Assembly: GCA_023375785.1 (NCBI GenBank)
Contig: SZWC01001563.1
Span: 178,972 to 242,971 of the forward strand
Origin: Penium margaritaceum
Taxonomy: Eukaryota; Streptophyta; Zygnematophyceae; Desmidiales; Peniaceae
Reading direction: 5' to 3'
DNA length: 64,000 nucleotides
The position numbers and the translations under genes were made by a program. Shown here piece by piece: positions 43,509 to 54,429 of this stretch (position 1 is the stretch's first letter; each line of letters begins with the position of its first letter). The notes under the pieces were generated by a model. That model made no database searches. It was given only the letters and a program-made list of their open reading frames with translations, and was not told the origin of the DNA.

Positions 43509-46136
43509 CTAAAGAGCCTTTCTCCTCATGGAAGCGAGCTCATACTTTATTGCTCCCTCCCACTCAGCCCCATCGTTCTTGTGCAGTGCCTCTTTGAGGT
43601 TCCTGTTGCGTGAACGCAATCCAAATGCCCTTGTCGGCATCGTTTCTTTTTGTCCTTCTTTGCACACGGCTGCTCGTGCGGGGCTGTTGAAGCGGTTGTT
43701 GTTGTTGCTATCCCCTTTCCGAACCATCCTCTCCAAGCGCCTGCTCCCCCTCTCTTGGAGACCTTGGAGACATCTGTTGACTCCCCACCTCCATGTCCAT
43801 CTCCAGTGCTTCGGATTCCTCATCCGAACTGGCCGGAATAAAGTTTGCCGCTCGCCCATCCCTTAGGCAATGCTCTCCGGTTGGTTGTGATGCGAGGATG
43901 TCACCCTCATTCACGTCCTCCGGTGTCTCCCCCTCGAGGAGTGGCATCCACTCCCCTCTCTTGGAAAGACCTGCCTCCTTGTCTGTCCAACGGCTTTTCT
44001 CGTCAAACGTGACGTCGCAACTCCGCACAATCTGCTGCCTCCTTGGGTGAAAGAGCCGGTACGCCTTGCTTCCGCTCTCATATCCAAGGAAAATACACCG
44101 GCGGGTACGCGGGTCCAGCTTGCTCCGTCCTTCATATGCCTGGACCATTGCATGCGCAACACAACCAAACGTGCGGAGGTGACCCACCGCCGGCTTCCTC
44201 CCGCTCCACACCTCTTGTGGCGTCTTCCACGCATTACTCTCCTTGTCCTTCAGCGGCTTGGTCGGCATGATATTCATGATGTACGCTGTTGTCCTTACCG
44301 CCTCCGTCCAATACCGTTGTGTAAGGCCGGCGTCGTTCAACATGGATCGCACCATGTTAAGGATTGTGCGATTTTCTCTCTCTCTGATGCCATTCTGTTG
44401 TGGAGAGTGTGGAGTTGTTTTCTGCCACTCAATCCCCTTGTTCTTCATCTGCCCAAGGCACCCCGCATATTCACCACCGTTGTCATTCTAGAACGCCTTC
44501 ACCTTCAACTCTGTTTGCCGCTCCACATCAGCCACAAACTCTTGCATGCACGAAAGGACCACACTCTTCTACTTCATTGGATAAAGGTAGAGTTTCTGGC
44601 TGTGGTCATCGATGAAGGTGAGGAAGTAGCGAGCTCCACCGATGGAGCTCTCAAGCGGTCCACACACATCTCAGTGTACCACGGCCAGTTTTGCCAATGC
44701 ACGCGTCCCCTTGGCAACAAATGACTGCCGAGTTGATTGGCCAATGATGCATGGCTCACACACGGTCTCCTTGGTTCCATCAAGGCCACTGATTTGGAGA
44801 CCCCGCACCACTTCCCTCTTAGCCATCTCCTTCACGGTCGATGGAGAAATGTGGCAGAGTCGGCGGTACCATAGGTCCAGGTCTCCTCCATCTTTTGTTG
44901 CAAGATTGGCGGCGTTGGACCCCACTCGGCTGCTGAGGATCTTCGCGCGTAGGAGGTACAAGTCGTCCTCCCTCTTGGTACACGCAATCACCTCACCTTT
45001 GCCCTCCTTGCGGATGACGGCCTCCTTCTTTGTGAAGAGCACCTCAAGTCCCTTGTCGGTAAGGCGGCTGACGGAGAGAAAGTTTGCCCCAAAGTTGGGC
45101 ATATGCATCACATCGAAGATTGTGCTCGTGACAGGTTTGCCATCCACTCCTGACTCAATGCGGACGTTACCCTCACCGGCGGCCAACTCTGTTTTTCCAT
45201 TGGCCACCGTCATGCGTCTCTTCGAGGCACCGTAGGTGACAAATGCCATCATGTTGCATTGCGTGTGGCGGCCTGATCCGGAGTCGATGACGGCAACTCC
45301 CGGATCCTTCAAGTTGGTGGAGTTGTACGCCATAAGGGCATGCTCATCTTTCTTCCCGCCCCGCTACGACCGATCTGTTTTCTTCTTGGGACAGTTGCGC
45401 GCGTGGTGGCCCTCCTTGCCGGAATTGAAGTACTTCCCCTTCTTGTCACCTTTCTTAGTGCCCTGTTTGGCACCCTTCCACTTGTCGCCTTGGCCTCCAT
45501 TTTGAGGATGAACTGTGTAAGCTGAAGTTGATGCCGCTGCACTCTCTCGACCGCCACGTTGCATCCACTCATTGCACACGTACTCAGCAACCTTCGGGTA
45601 CTTCAGCTCGTTGGAAGGCGGGCCACCAAGGACTGTGATCATAGGACTCCAACTGTCTGGCACGGCAAGAAGGAGGATCATAGGTTGCAACTGAGAGTTG
45701 ACCTCCCAACCCATGGCCACACACTCCGCTGCGAGGGACTCAATGTGCTGCATGATCTCCATGATGTTGTCACCTTCGTTGGCTCGGAGGGTGACGAGCC
45801 GTTTGAAGATGAAGAGCTGATTGGAAACGTTGCTTGACTGGTAGATGGAGCAGAGTTTTGACCATGCGTCCGCAGCCAGGGTGCATCCTTGGATGTGTTC
45901 AAGTTGTGGTGGGCATAACGCGGACACAAGAGCGCCAACGCCTTTTTGTTGCGCTTCTTGTATGCCTCCCTCACCTCAGCCATTGCAGTCTCCTGTGGAG
46001 CAGTCTCATCACCTTTTACGAGCTCAAGCAGTCCCTTGTCGTCGAGGATGACCTCAAACTCCCACCTCCACAAGGCAAAGCCTGTCCCATTAAACTTAAG
46101 GACAACGCGGCTGCTCTCTTGCTCGCTAGTTGCCAT
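43509..46136 (-). pseudogene. Element D gag-protease-integrase coding region
   Basis: Reading leftward, the ATG at 46136 starts MATSEQESSRVVLKFNGTGFALWRWEFEVILDDKGLLELVKGDE. The gag domain continues with SNQLFIFKRLVTLRANEGDN and MILLLAVPDSWSPMITVLGG (to about 45620). The protease has VAVIDSGSGRHTQCNM (about 45300) and MPNFGANFLSVSRLTDKGLEVLF. The pre-integrase has LDLWYRRLCHISPST and CEPCIIGQSTRQSF. The integrase part (44448-43900) has TTPHSPQQNGIRERENRTILNMVRSMLNDAGLTQRYW and VWSGRKPAVGHLRTFGC. The last part, to 43509, is acidic and resembles the integrase-RT linker. A few breaks are present. Confidence 0.85.
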
Positions 46137-46187
46137 GTCTTATTGTTGGAAGCGTCAAATAGAGCTGGCTTTGAACCCCTTAGAGGC

Positions 46188-46202
46188 GTGGGTCCATAAT
46201 CC
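46188..46202 (-). promoter_or_regulatory. Primer-binding site, half-tRNA-iMet type (element D)
   Basis: The minus strand reads GGATTATGGACCCAC, 13 of 15 matches to the complement of the initiator tRNA-Met anticodon arm, two bases inside the LTR. Confidence 0.75.
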
Positions 46203-46204
46203 TT

Positions 46205-46904
46205 TGTTGGCCTGAGGGTGAGTGTGCACCATAGAGGGTTCCTAGTAGTGGCTGGTTCACACCACGAACTGTTTTTGGTGAGACTCAAACTGTGGAGGCA
46301 ACTGGTTCTAAGGATGGCAAAATCTGGTCAGTGAGTGTGTCAATAGTTTTAGTCTCAATTGACTGGGAATGAACACTCGATTAAGGCTCACAAGCAACGG
46401 CATTTTATACCCACTAATCTAAGCTTTCCAGAATACCAAAGCATGCGAGATTTGGAGCTTCCTAGCAGATTCTATGGCTTCTAGAGTGCTCCTTGGTAGG
46501 CTGTCCTTTTCCCACCTAGGAAGGCATCCCTTCCCTCCTCTAGAAGCTTCTGCCCCTTCCTAGATTCCTCAGCTTGCTTCTAGTAGGGAGGAAGGTGTCC
46601 AGAAGACCAAGACACCTCTACATGCCTTGTAAGACAAGTCACCCCTTCTAGAAGGTGTGTCACCTTCCTAGATCCTCACCTGGCCTTCTAGAAACTTAAA
46701 GAGGAACTCTAAATATTGAGCTAGCTTCCTGGCATCTATTATCTACCTCCCTTGAGGCAGGGCAAAATTTCATCTTGTGGGACTTGAACCCGGGCCCGTG
46801 CCTCTAGAGGTGGACACCATTAACCACTAAGCCACTAAGGCTTGTCTTTATGGTGTTCCTTTTTTGGAGTCAATCCTGCCATGGTGAGGAGCATCACTCC
46901 AATA
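46205..46904 (-). repeat. 5' LTR of element D
   Basis: On the plus strand it starts TGTTGGCCTGAGGG and ends ACTCCAATA. It has the same length as its partner at 42759-43458. Confidence 0.9.
46780..46834 (-). other. tRNA-like core with perfect A and B boxes, element D 5' LTR
   Basis: A box TGGCTTAGTGG from 46834 and B box GGTTCAAGTCC from 46790 on the minus strand, 44 nt apart. It is the counterpart of 43334-43388. Confidence 0.75.
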
Positions 46905-46909
46905 GAAAG
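46905..46909 (+). repeat. Target-site duplication of element D, right copy
   Basis: GAAAG, identical to 42754-42758. Confidence 0.88.
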
Positions 46910-49580
46910 GTGAGGTCCTTAACCCGTTGAAGGAGTACGTCGTAGCAGTGGAGAGGCAAGCTGGTTGCAACATCAGAGCTCTATGCTGTGATAATGCCAG
47001 AGAGTACAAGAGCTCGAATGGATGGATCAAGCAGGAAGGCATCAAGTGGGAACCCACTATGCCTTACTGGCCACGGTCCAACGGATTGGCAGACCGGGCT
47101 AGCTAAATACTGCTTAACATGGGGTAGATCATGCTCGCTAGGTTGCTGTGAGGGTTCAAGGCAAAGGCTGTGTGTACAATGAGCTATACCATCAACCTCA
47201 CCCCTACAGCCGTGCAGAAGGGTAAGGATAAGGGCAGCTTGAAGACGCCGGAGGAGGTTGGGAGTGGGCGCAAGCCAAACGTGGTGCACCTGAAGGTGTT
47301 CCGGTGCAAGGTGCATGCAATGGTGTAGGCAGCAAAGAGACGCGACAGCAAGCTAGAACTGTGGGCAAAGACGTGCTTGTTCCTCGACTACAACAGCGCA
47401 CAAAAGGTGTACCAGCGATGGGGCCCACGTACGCAAGAGATCATCCGCAGTTATGACGTCCAGTTTGACAGGCAGCAGAGCTTCAGCAGCACGAACAACA
47501 ACATGTGCATCGGGAACACTCTGAAAAAGGAGTGGTTTGAGCTCCTTGACCACGAGAAGGAGTCGGCAAACACGGAGGTCCATGATGCGATGTCAGAGCA
47601 CAGCAGTGGAGCAGGTGCAGCAGTCGATGTGAAGGATCCGATGACGATGAAGCTCGGCTAGAAATCAGGCGGAAAGATTCGTCAAAGGAGGCACCGTGGG
47701 TGGTAAAGCGCGCACTCTCGGTGGATTTTGCGTTGGGCGTCAAAGAAAAATCCTCCGGACGCTCTGCCTGTCCATTCGATGATTCATTGGAGCGGGAGAG
47801 ATCCTCTAAGGGACGTACGGTCAATGATTCACAAGAGGAAGCAGAGTCGGAAGTATTGCAAGAGAGCGTCGAGACACCACCAAAACTGCCATGCTGTAGT
47901 AGGAGGCAGCAGAGAGCAGGGAAACGGTATGACTCAGTGCATGCAAGCTGCATCAACGGAGCCTACAACCATGCAAGAGGCACTTCCCCATTTTGAGGAG
48001 AAGCAAAGGGACGCCGCAATCAAGTCGGAGCTGGTGTCCATTGCTAAAGACAACACTTGGAAGCTGGTTGATTGGCCGAAAGACGCCAAGGTCATCGGCT
48101 CCAAGTGGGTCTTCAAGACCAAGTTCACAAAAGGTGTGGTGGACAAGTAAAAGGCGCGGCTAGTGACAAGGGGGAACACGCAACATAAGGGCAAGTACTA
48201 CAATGAGACGTTTGCCCCCGTTACCAAGTTTACAAGCATCTTGGTGATCCTCATGGTGGTAAATGCAAAGGACATAGAACCCCACCAAATAGACATAGAC
48301 GACCTTCTTCAACAGCATCATTGACAAAGAAATTCACATGGAGGTGCCAGAGGGGATGGAGGCACCCGAGGGCAAGGTGTGCAAGTTGTGGAAGTCCTTG
48401 TACGGACAAGAACTATCGTTCTGATGCTAGTACCAAGAGATGAACAACTTCATGACACAACTCGGCTTCAAATGCTATGAGGCGGATCACAACATGTACA
48501 GATGACACTAGAAGAAGCTCCATTAGATCGTCGCACTGTATGTGGATGATCTCATCTCGTGCACCTCAGACCTGCCAAGCCTACGCCAGCTGACAGAGCT
48601 GTTGAGTAGCAGGGTCTAGATGTTGGACATGGGGGAGCTAGAGTTCTACCTCGGGATGAGCATTACATGTAACTAGAGGGCGCGCAAGTTTGAGCTGAGG
48701 AAGGCCAAATACATGGCCTAGGTGCTGAAGCGGCATGGCATGGAGGAGTGCAAATCAGTGTGTAGTCTTGTCTCTGTGACCTATCAACTGAGGGCACCAA
48801 TGGCGCTGTAAACAAAAGAAGAGGGGAAGGATATGGCGAGGTGACCTACCAATCGGTGATGGGCAGCCTCATGTACGCCACGGTGGCGACTCAACCGAAT
48901 GTGGCCTACGCGGTGGGGCAAGTGAGCAGGTACGTGGCCAATCAAGGGCCACAATAATAGCAGGCCGTTAAGCGCATCCTCCGCTACCTGCAGGCGACAC
49001 GACTCGCACACCTGAGGTTTGACGGCAAGGGGTGGGTGGACCTCTTGCATCTGGTCTACTACACGGATGTAGACTATGCTGGGGATATGGATAAGCGGAA
49101 GTCCACATCCAGCAACGTGTTCTTCCTCGCTGGTGCAGCGGTCTCGTGGTGTACCAGGAAGCAAGACTACGTCGTCACCTCCACAGTGGAAGTAGAGTAC
49201 ATTGCGCTGGCTGACGCGGTCAAGGAGGTGGTGTGGCTCTGCAGGTTGCAGGGGGAGCTCGGCGTGCCGCAGCAAGAGCCTTTAGTGGTGTAAGTGGAAA
49301 ACAACGGCTCCATCTTGTTGACCAACAATGCGACGCAGCAGAAGAGGACAAAATACATCCACGTGTGTTATCACGATGCACGAGACATGGTTAAAAAAAG
49401 GTAGGTCGTGCTACAGTACTGCAGCACGCACAACATACTTGCGGATTACTTGACCAAAGCATAACCTCTGGACAAGCACGCGATAAGCGTGGCCGGGCTT
49501 GGGATGACCAACTATAATGGGCTGGAGGGTGCAATGGAAGATGAGGTCAAACAAGCAAGAGCAGCAGGCATAGCAGGTGT
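46910..49580 (+). pseudogene. Element E pol, part right of element D
   Basis: The rest of integrase comes first, in the region around 46930-47250 that is homologous to 10540-10880 of element C. An acidic linker follows (47460-47830). RT runs from about 47990, with EEKQRDAAIKSELVSIAKDNTWKLVDWPKDAKVIGSKWVFKTKF. RNase H has YYTDVDYAGDMDKRKSTSSNVFFLAGAAVSWCTRKQDYVVTS (about 49055-49180) and ends with AEYIALAD-like sequence. Many breaks mark it as an old fossil. Confidence 0.82.
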
Positions 49581-49591
49581 GAGGGGGAGAA
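49581..49591 (+). promoter_or_regulatory. Polypurine tract of element E
   Basis: GAGGGGGAGAA directly before the 3' LTR, nearly as in element C. Confidence 0.85.
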
Positions 49592-50524
49592 TGTTGAAAA
49601 GTTGCCTCTCTGCATGCCCAAGCGCGGCGCCGGGCGGCACCGACAAGCTGCCAAAAAGAGGAGAATCCGGGCCGATGGATCTACCGGCTCAAGGATTACT
49701 AGGATCTCAAAATGAATGGTTACCCCTTAAAGCTGACAAGTTGTTGAATGTGACGGAAGTTGTTTTGCCAGAATCGGACAAGTATGAAGGGAGATATGGC
49801 CTTCCAAAATTCGAGTGTGCGCAGCGGCTCTGAGACCCGGCTGTGACTCAAAATCAGGTGGATAATCAACCGGACCAGGTAACAAAAGTACGACTTGGAG
49901 ATCTTGCTCCAGACGGTCTGCCAAGGCGTGCAGTGGATAATCCATCAGATCGTGTACAGCAGTTTATTACTGACGGACTGAGCCAAATTCAGGGTTCGAA
50001 ACTCAGTATTACATTTTGTTACTTGGGGACTTTGTCAAAATTCTGACTGGAGGTCCGCGGATATGTTTCGAACCTTGTCATACCCCATCACCAAACTCAA
50101 CCCAAAAGTGGGGAAGGTGCATGGAAAAGGTGCAGGGGATCCCTACACTACGTGCAATTGGAAAGGCGCTTCGGACGTTAAGGAAGGCACCACGGCCTGT
50201 GGGGACGTTAGGCTTCCGTGGTGGGTGAGACCTTGGCTTCGGCGAGTGTTACTTGGGCTACGTTTGGCCGAATGGCGCACAATTTTGTGCGTCAGAAAGC
50301 TCATGACTAGTCCTATAACACTTCTAATCATGTCCGTGTGAAAAGAAACAAATGCAAAATTGCGTCGTTCCTTTCACAAAGTGACTGTCTCTAATTAGCT
50401 ATTCATATAGCGTGAGGCGACCTGAAAGCTCACTTAGAGTCTTGGATTCGCCCAAACAGAAGATGTAAACTACCAAGATACGATCGTATGAACGTCGGGA
50501 CTGCATCCCGTGGACTCCCCGATA
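49592..50524 (+). repeat. 3' LTR of element E
   Basis: It starts TGTTGAAAAGTTGCC and ends about CCCCGATA. It is collinear with 41275-42209. Confidence 0.85.
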
Positions 50525-52675
50525 TTCATTTCCCTCAACATTCCCGACCTTGCAGCTCCCTTTAAGCCTATTCCTCCTTGCTCTTACACTATGTAGGAAT
50601 CACATGGAACCTGAAAAAGATGTCCCAGGAGGTGAGGCGGTGGCCTGCCCTCTACCTGCTGGCGCTTCAGCCCCCATCGCCCCTTTGGGTATGGCGGGAG
50701 CCGCTAGTCATCCTCGTGCGGGTTTCAGCCTCGCCTCGCCTGAGCCGGATGTAACACACATCCCTGTTTCAGCTGGTATGCCACCCCTCCTCATCGTCCC
50801 CCCCTTGGCATTCCCCGCCTCTACCTCTCAACAATCGCCCTCTGTCCCCTCCCTTGCCCTATCACTCTTTGCTTCTACTCCCTCCCTTTTCCGCTTCACC
50901 CTATCCCACTTCCCAGTCCAAAAGACCCATCGGCCCTCCCTCGTCCGCCCACATTGGTTTCCCCCTCTCCAACATGTTAAGGACAGTTACTCCCCAGATC
51001 ATTCCCGCCATCCCCTCTTGCAAAGTGACCAACCCTTTCCTTTCTTCTTCTGTTCACCTTCTCTCCTCTTCTCAGCTACCTCCTCTCCGTATTTGGCGTG
51101 TCCTCAGAAATCTACCGACCAGTATACCTGCGTTGGGTATTTGGCTTCATAAGCTGTGCACACAGCTTAACTATGCCCAGGGACCCCATGCCCTTTTAGA
51201 TCCGCTTTTCAACGCGACGGTTACTGGTATTCTCTCTGATGCCGAACATGCGGCTTTGGAGGCTCAAGCTGCTTTTGTTGGCAAATGGACCCACAATTGC
51301 CTTGGGAGGATGGAGCATTTCCCCCTCTCTCGAGGTAACCAAGTCCCCCTTTGGTGTCCTTGGACCCATATGCCCCTGTCCTGGGTTTGTCTCATTTTGA
51401 TCTTTTCCACTCAGGCAGGCCTCAGACCAGCCATGGCTGGCCTTTGTATGGGGCCACACACCCCTGGCCACAACCCCGCGACCCCACTTCTTGGCGAGCT
51501 AACTGCCCCTCCAGAGGCTGTGGCAATGGATGAAGATGCGCCAGATCTGGTAAGGAAACGCCCTCATTCCGGCCTAGCATCCTCCTCAGTGGCCTCCATC
51601 ATGGCGGGAGAACGCCCCCCCTTCTTCCAATACCACGTCGATGGACACATCCGCTACCCTACCCAATCCCATGGGTCAGTTTTCTATCCTATCCTCACCC
51701 GTCCCCTCCGGTCTCTTACCCCCTCTTATGTGATGTGAGTACCCTTCTCCCTCACATACTCTACGCTTCCTTCCCCCTTCACGATCATGTCCATCCTCCC
51801 TCTCTCACTCTTTGCCCTCCATTTTGTAATCGGGCTCCTCTTCTACCCTATCCATGGAAGATCCTCTAGTGGTCTAGGACCCGCATCTTGGTGTCCCCGT
51901 TACTCCTCCATTTGGTTGCATTGTGCTCCTTTTCAGACTCCCAACCGCAACAACCTGCCTCCGTGCCAACAAGCACCAACTCTCATACGACCCCACAGCT
52001 GGCGCCCGCCACCCAACCAGGCGGACCGGGAGCCTCGGCCCCTATCCTCGTACACCAACCTCTCCCACCAATGCTGGTCCCTACGGCCCCCTTGTCTTTT
52101 GGGGCTAACCACCACGGTACGTCTCCCCGTCATGGCCCTTCAACCTGTGGTCCTGATCTGCATGGTGCAACCCCACTCTATATCCCACTTGCTTTCCACT
52201 CTCTCACATGCTCTCCTGAACTCCTCCACCTGCCTTCACCATGTCCTTCATCTTTGTTCCATTTTCCTGGATTTCTCACCACGTTAGGCCCAGTTTTCAA
52301 GGCCATTTCAGATGACTCTCTCCAGCACAAGTCTTTCCTTGCGGTCTTGAACTCTGTTAGAGTCTGGCTCCTCTCATCTCTTTCTGGCTTATGCTCTCAT
52401 TCTGCATTCTTCTTTCCCTCCCCTCTCTATTGCTACAAGATTCATTTGTCCATCATCCCCCTCTCCTTCCTTCTGTTCATTGCAGATCTGCCTCCAACAT
52501 CTACCACTGCCTTGATTACCATCTATCAGGCCCAACGCGCAATGGTCCCGGTCCCTTCACATCCTGCCTGAATTGTGCACTCATCCACACCAACAAGAGA
52601 CCCTCCGACAGCAGACCCGCAGGACCTCCCCCAGAAGTTCCACTCCTTCCGCAACCTATGCTCCTTGTCCATCGC
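50525..52675 (+). other. C/T-rich block with long open frames, unrecognised
   Basis: The plus strand is strongly pyrimidine-rich for about 2.1 kb and holds open frames at 50550-51152, 50854-51738, 51787-52287 and 51888-52571. None shows a domain I can name, and much of each is proline, serine and leucine, as expected when C/T-rich DNA is translated. The frame at 50854-51738 is less biased in its middle. A sequence resembling a 3' splice site (pyrimidine tract then TTCATTGCAG) ends near 52486. It could be a remnant of a host gene, a LINE first ORF or an untranslated repeat. No function is proposed. Confidence 0.4.
50854..51738 (+). CDS. Hypothetical 294-residue open frame, possibly not a gene
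   Basis: The frame opens MPYHSLLLLPPFSASPYP and ends SLTPSYVM before a stop. The first third is low complexity. The middle (about 51150-51320) reads LHKLCTQLNYAQGPHALLDP and continues with SDAEHAALEAQAAFVGKWTHN, which looks more like real protein. The AFVGKW part is faintly like the LVGKF element of DUF4283 proteins found in plant LINE ORF1. That resemblance is too short to rely on. No promoter, poly(A) signal or neighbour supports expression. Confidence 0.25.
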   Translation: MPYHSLLLLPPFSASPYPTSQSKRPIGPPSSAHIGFPLSNMLRTVTPQIIPAIPSCKVTNPFLSSSVHLLSSSQLPPLRIWRVLRNLPTSIPALGIWLHKLCTQLNYAQGPHALLDPLFNATVTGILSDAEHAALEAQAAFVGKWTHNCLGRMEHFPLSRGNQVPLWCPWTHMPLSWVCLILIFSTQAGLRPAMAGLCMGPHTPGHNPATPLLGELTAPPEAVAMDEDAPDLVRKRPHSGLASSSVASIMAGERPPFFQYHVDGHIRYPTQSHGSVFYPILTRPLRSLTPSYVM

Positions 52676-53536
52676 TGACATTTGGACAAGCACAGGACGG
52701 ACTAAGCATGCACTGATCCCCTAGAGTAAGTCCCTAAAGTCTAGTCCAGATAGACAAGGCATGCATTGCTCATTTTGAGCAAGTCTCCTTGGTCTTAACT
52801 GGATAGTATAGCCAGCAAACACTACCTAGGACAACTCCTTGTGGCTTAGAGGTTTAGGAGGGAAAGTAGAAGCTGTATGAGCCATGCCTCCAAGGCAAGG
52901 TAAAAAGAAAGCCCTTTGAGCGTAATGGATAACGTGCGGCAGTAATCTTGGACCTGATTCACTCTGATGTGTGCGGACCATACCGCACCCCATGAAACAA
53001 CGGTAGCTAGTATTTCTAAACCGTAATCGATGACCATAGTCGCAAGATATGGATCTACTTCCTCAAGACAAAGGGAGAGGTGAAGGAGAAATTGCAAGAT
53101 TTTGAGGTGATAAAAGAGCGGCATACAAGCAAGAAGGTCAATGCACTGCGCACTGATAACGGAGGTGAGTACGAGGCGTACAAAGGCTGGTTGAGCCAAC
53201 ACGGCATCAACCACTAGACCATCACATCTTACTCCTCCTAGAATAATAGTATTGCCGAGCCAATGAGCCAGAGTATCCTTGGCATGACACGAAGCATGCT
53301 CTTTGATGCAAAACTCCAACCTCGCTTCTGGGCTGGAGCTGCAAGAGTTTGCTCCTCGTGTAAAAAGTCACCACATGCTAAGGACATAGTACAAAGAAGT
53401 GATTCCTATGAACCACTTAGTAAGGAACCTTGGCCCTAAGGTTGATATCATCTCGTGCTTGCAATACCAAGAGCCGTCGCGGTAAATCATTCTGCCAGAA
53501 TCCATTTTCTAGAACGTTGCCTCCGGCAGGTTGACA
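52676..53536 (+). mobile_element. Element K, decayed B-family copia remnant
   Basis: 52676-52845 has LTR-type sequence with AGCATGCACTGATCCCCTAG and AGTAAGTCCC, like the B LTR near 39745-39797. 52846-53345 encodes an integrase fragment (LDLIHSDVCGPYR, IDDHSRKIWIYFLKTKGEVKEKLQDF, ALRTDNGGEYEAYKGW). About 53380-53536 matches the end of the B LTR and finishes GGTTGACA. It is heavily reduced and diverged. No target duplication was found. Confidence 0.72.
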
Positions 53537-53681
53537 CTCTCGAACATCATGCTTGTACTACACGAGTTCACAGAGGCCATGCAAGAGCGCTTCCACATGT
53601 CTGATTTCGGAGAGGCATCATACTTCCTCGGTATCGAGATCACGCGTGAACGTAAATCATGCTCTGTCTCACTGCAATAGA

Positions 53682-53686
53682 GCTAC
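53682..53686 (+). repeat. Target-site duplication of solo LTR, left copy
   Basis: GCTAC, identical to 54425-54429. Confidence 0.87.
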
Positions 53687-54424
53687 TGTTGGAGCTTGAG
53701 GAGAGAGGGAGCCTTGGAGCAGCGAGCATGTGTGATTGGAAGGGCATCACTTGTGCTGAAGAATGGTTGTTCAATCACTCAAAATGTTGGAGTACATATA
53801 GAGTTAGAGCTTGGGCAAGTCAGCCCTCTCACAAGCCACACCACTTACCCATGGAGGGTAAGGCTCACACACTAGAGTCCATAATCTCACACAAGGGAGG
53901 AAATCAGCCTAGCAATCAGGCTGACCACTCACACATGACCTAGAGAGCTAGAAAATTCTCTCATGGCACACTCCTAGTGGTCACATAACCCACAAACCCA
54001 TGGAGAATCGCCATGTGTCCATGGCTAGCACACAAGGATCTCACCTCACCTAAAAATTAAGGAGAGGTACCGTTATCCTAGTCAGCACACTCTGACTAGG
54101 CAATCCTAAGACCAAGGACCTTTTTGGATATTTCTCCCATCAGGTCTTGACCCTGGACCTCTTGCCTTTTTCTTTTCTCAGGCTAAGGCATGGAGCCATC
54201 GCCCATGGTCACCCGGATATCGACGGTCGATGATCCCGGAAACTACGAAAATTCATATCTCCCAATCCGACCGTTAGATTGGCCTCAAACTTAGACCATA
54301 GACATTTTGTCACCTGATCTTACCAATGATGAAATTGGATGGACGATCGGAGCAGGCATCTGGTTCTTTCCTGGAACTTGCTCCTGTGGACCTGAAACTG
54401 AGGTAGATGGCTCCTTTCCCAACA
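53687..54424 (-). repeat. Solo LTR of the A family, minus orientation
   Basis: The 738-bp LTR runs from TGTTGGAGCTTGAGG to CTTTCCCAACA on the plus strand and is the reverse of the A-type LTR. It is flanked by GCTAC on both sides, and no internal region is attached. This is the expected result of recombination between the two LTRs of a former full element. Confidence 0.9.
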
Positions 54425-54429
54425 GCTAC
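54425..54429 (+). repeat. Target-site duplication of solo LTR, right copy
   Basis: GCTAC, identical to 53682-53686. Confidence 0.87.

Larger units (their letters stand above)
42759..46904 (-). mobile_element. Ty1/copia-type element D, LTR-bounded, gag-protease-integrase parts only
   Basis: Two LTRs of exactly 700 bp (42759-43458 and 46205-46904) and a GAAAG duplication mark a clean minus-strand insertion into element E. The internal 2.7 kb holds a half-tRNA primer site, gag, protease and integrase parts and a purine tract. No RT or RNase H core is recognised, so if D ever moved in this form it relied on a partner. Only a few breaks are seen. Fragment I at 2394-4690 is the same family. Confidence 0.9.
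41275..50524 (+). mobile_element. Ty1/copia element E (C family), split by element D
   Basis: LTRs at 41275-42209 (935 bp) and 49592-50524 (933 bp) match the C family. A half-tRNA primer-binding site follows the first and a purine tract precedes the second. Recognised internal parts are the protease-side/pre-integrase stretch, integrase, RT and RNase H. Element D is inserted in the integrase part with a GAAAG duplication. The flanking pentamers of E (GTCCT and TTCAT) do not match well, so its own target duplication is not confirmed. It is old and many times broken. Confidence 0.88.

Noticed and set aside
50525-52675. Host exon with splice site
   Set aside because: One splice-like sequence in pyrimidine-rich DNA is expected by chance, and no recognisable protein supports an exon; kept only as an unassigned block.
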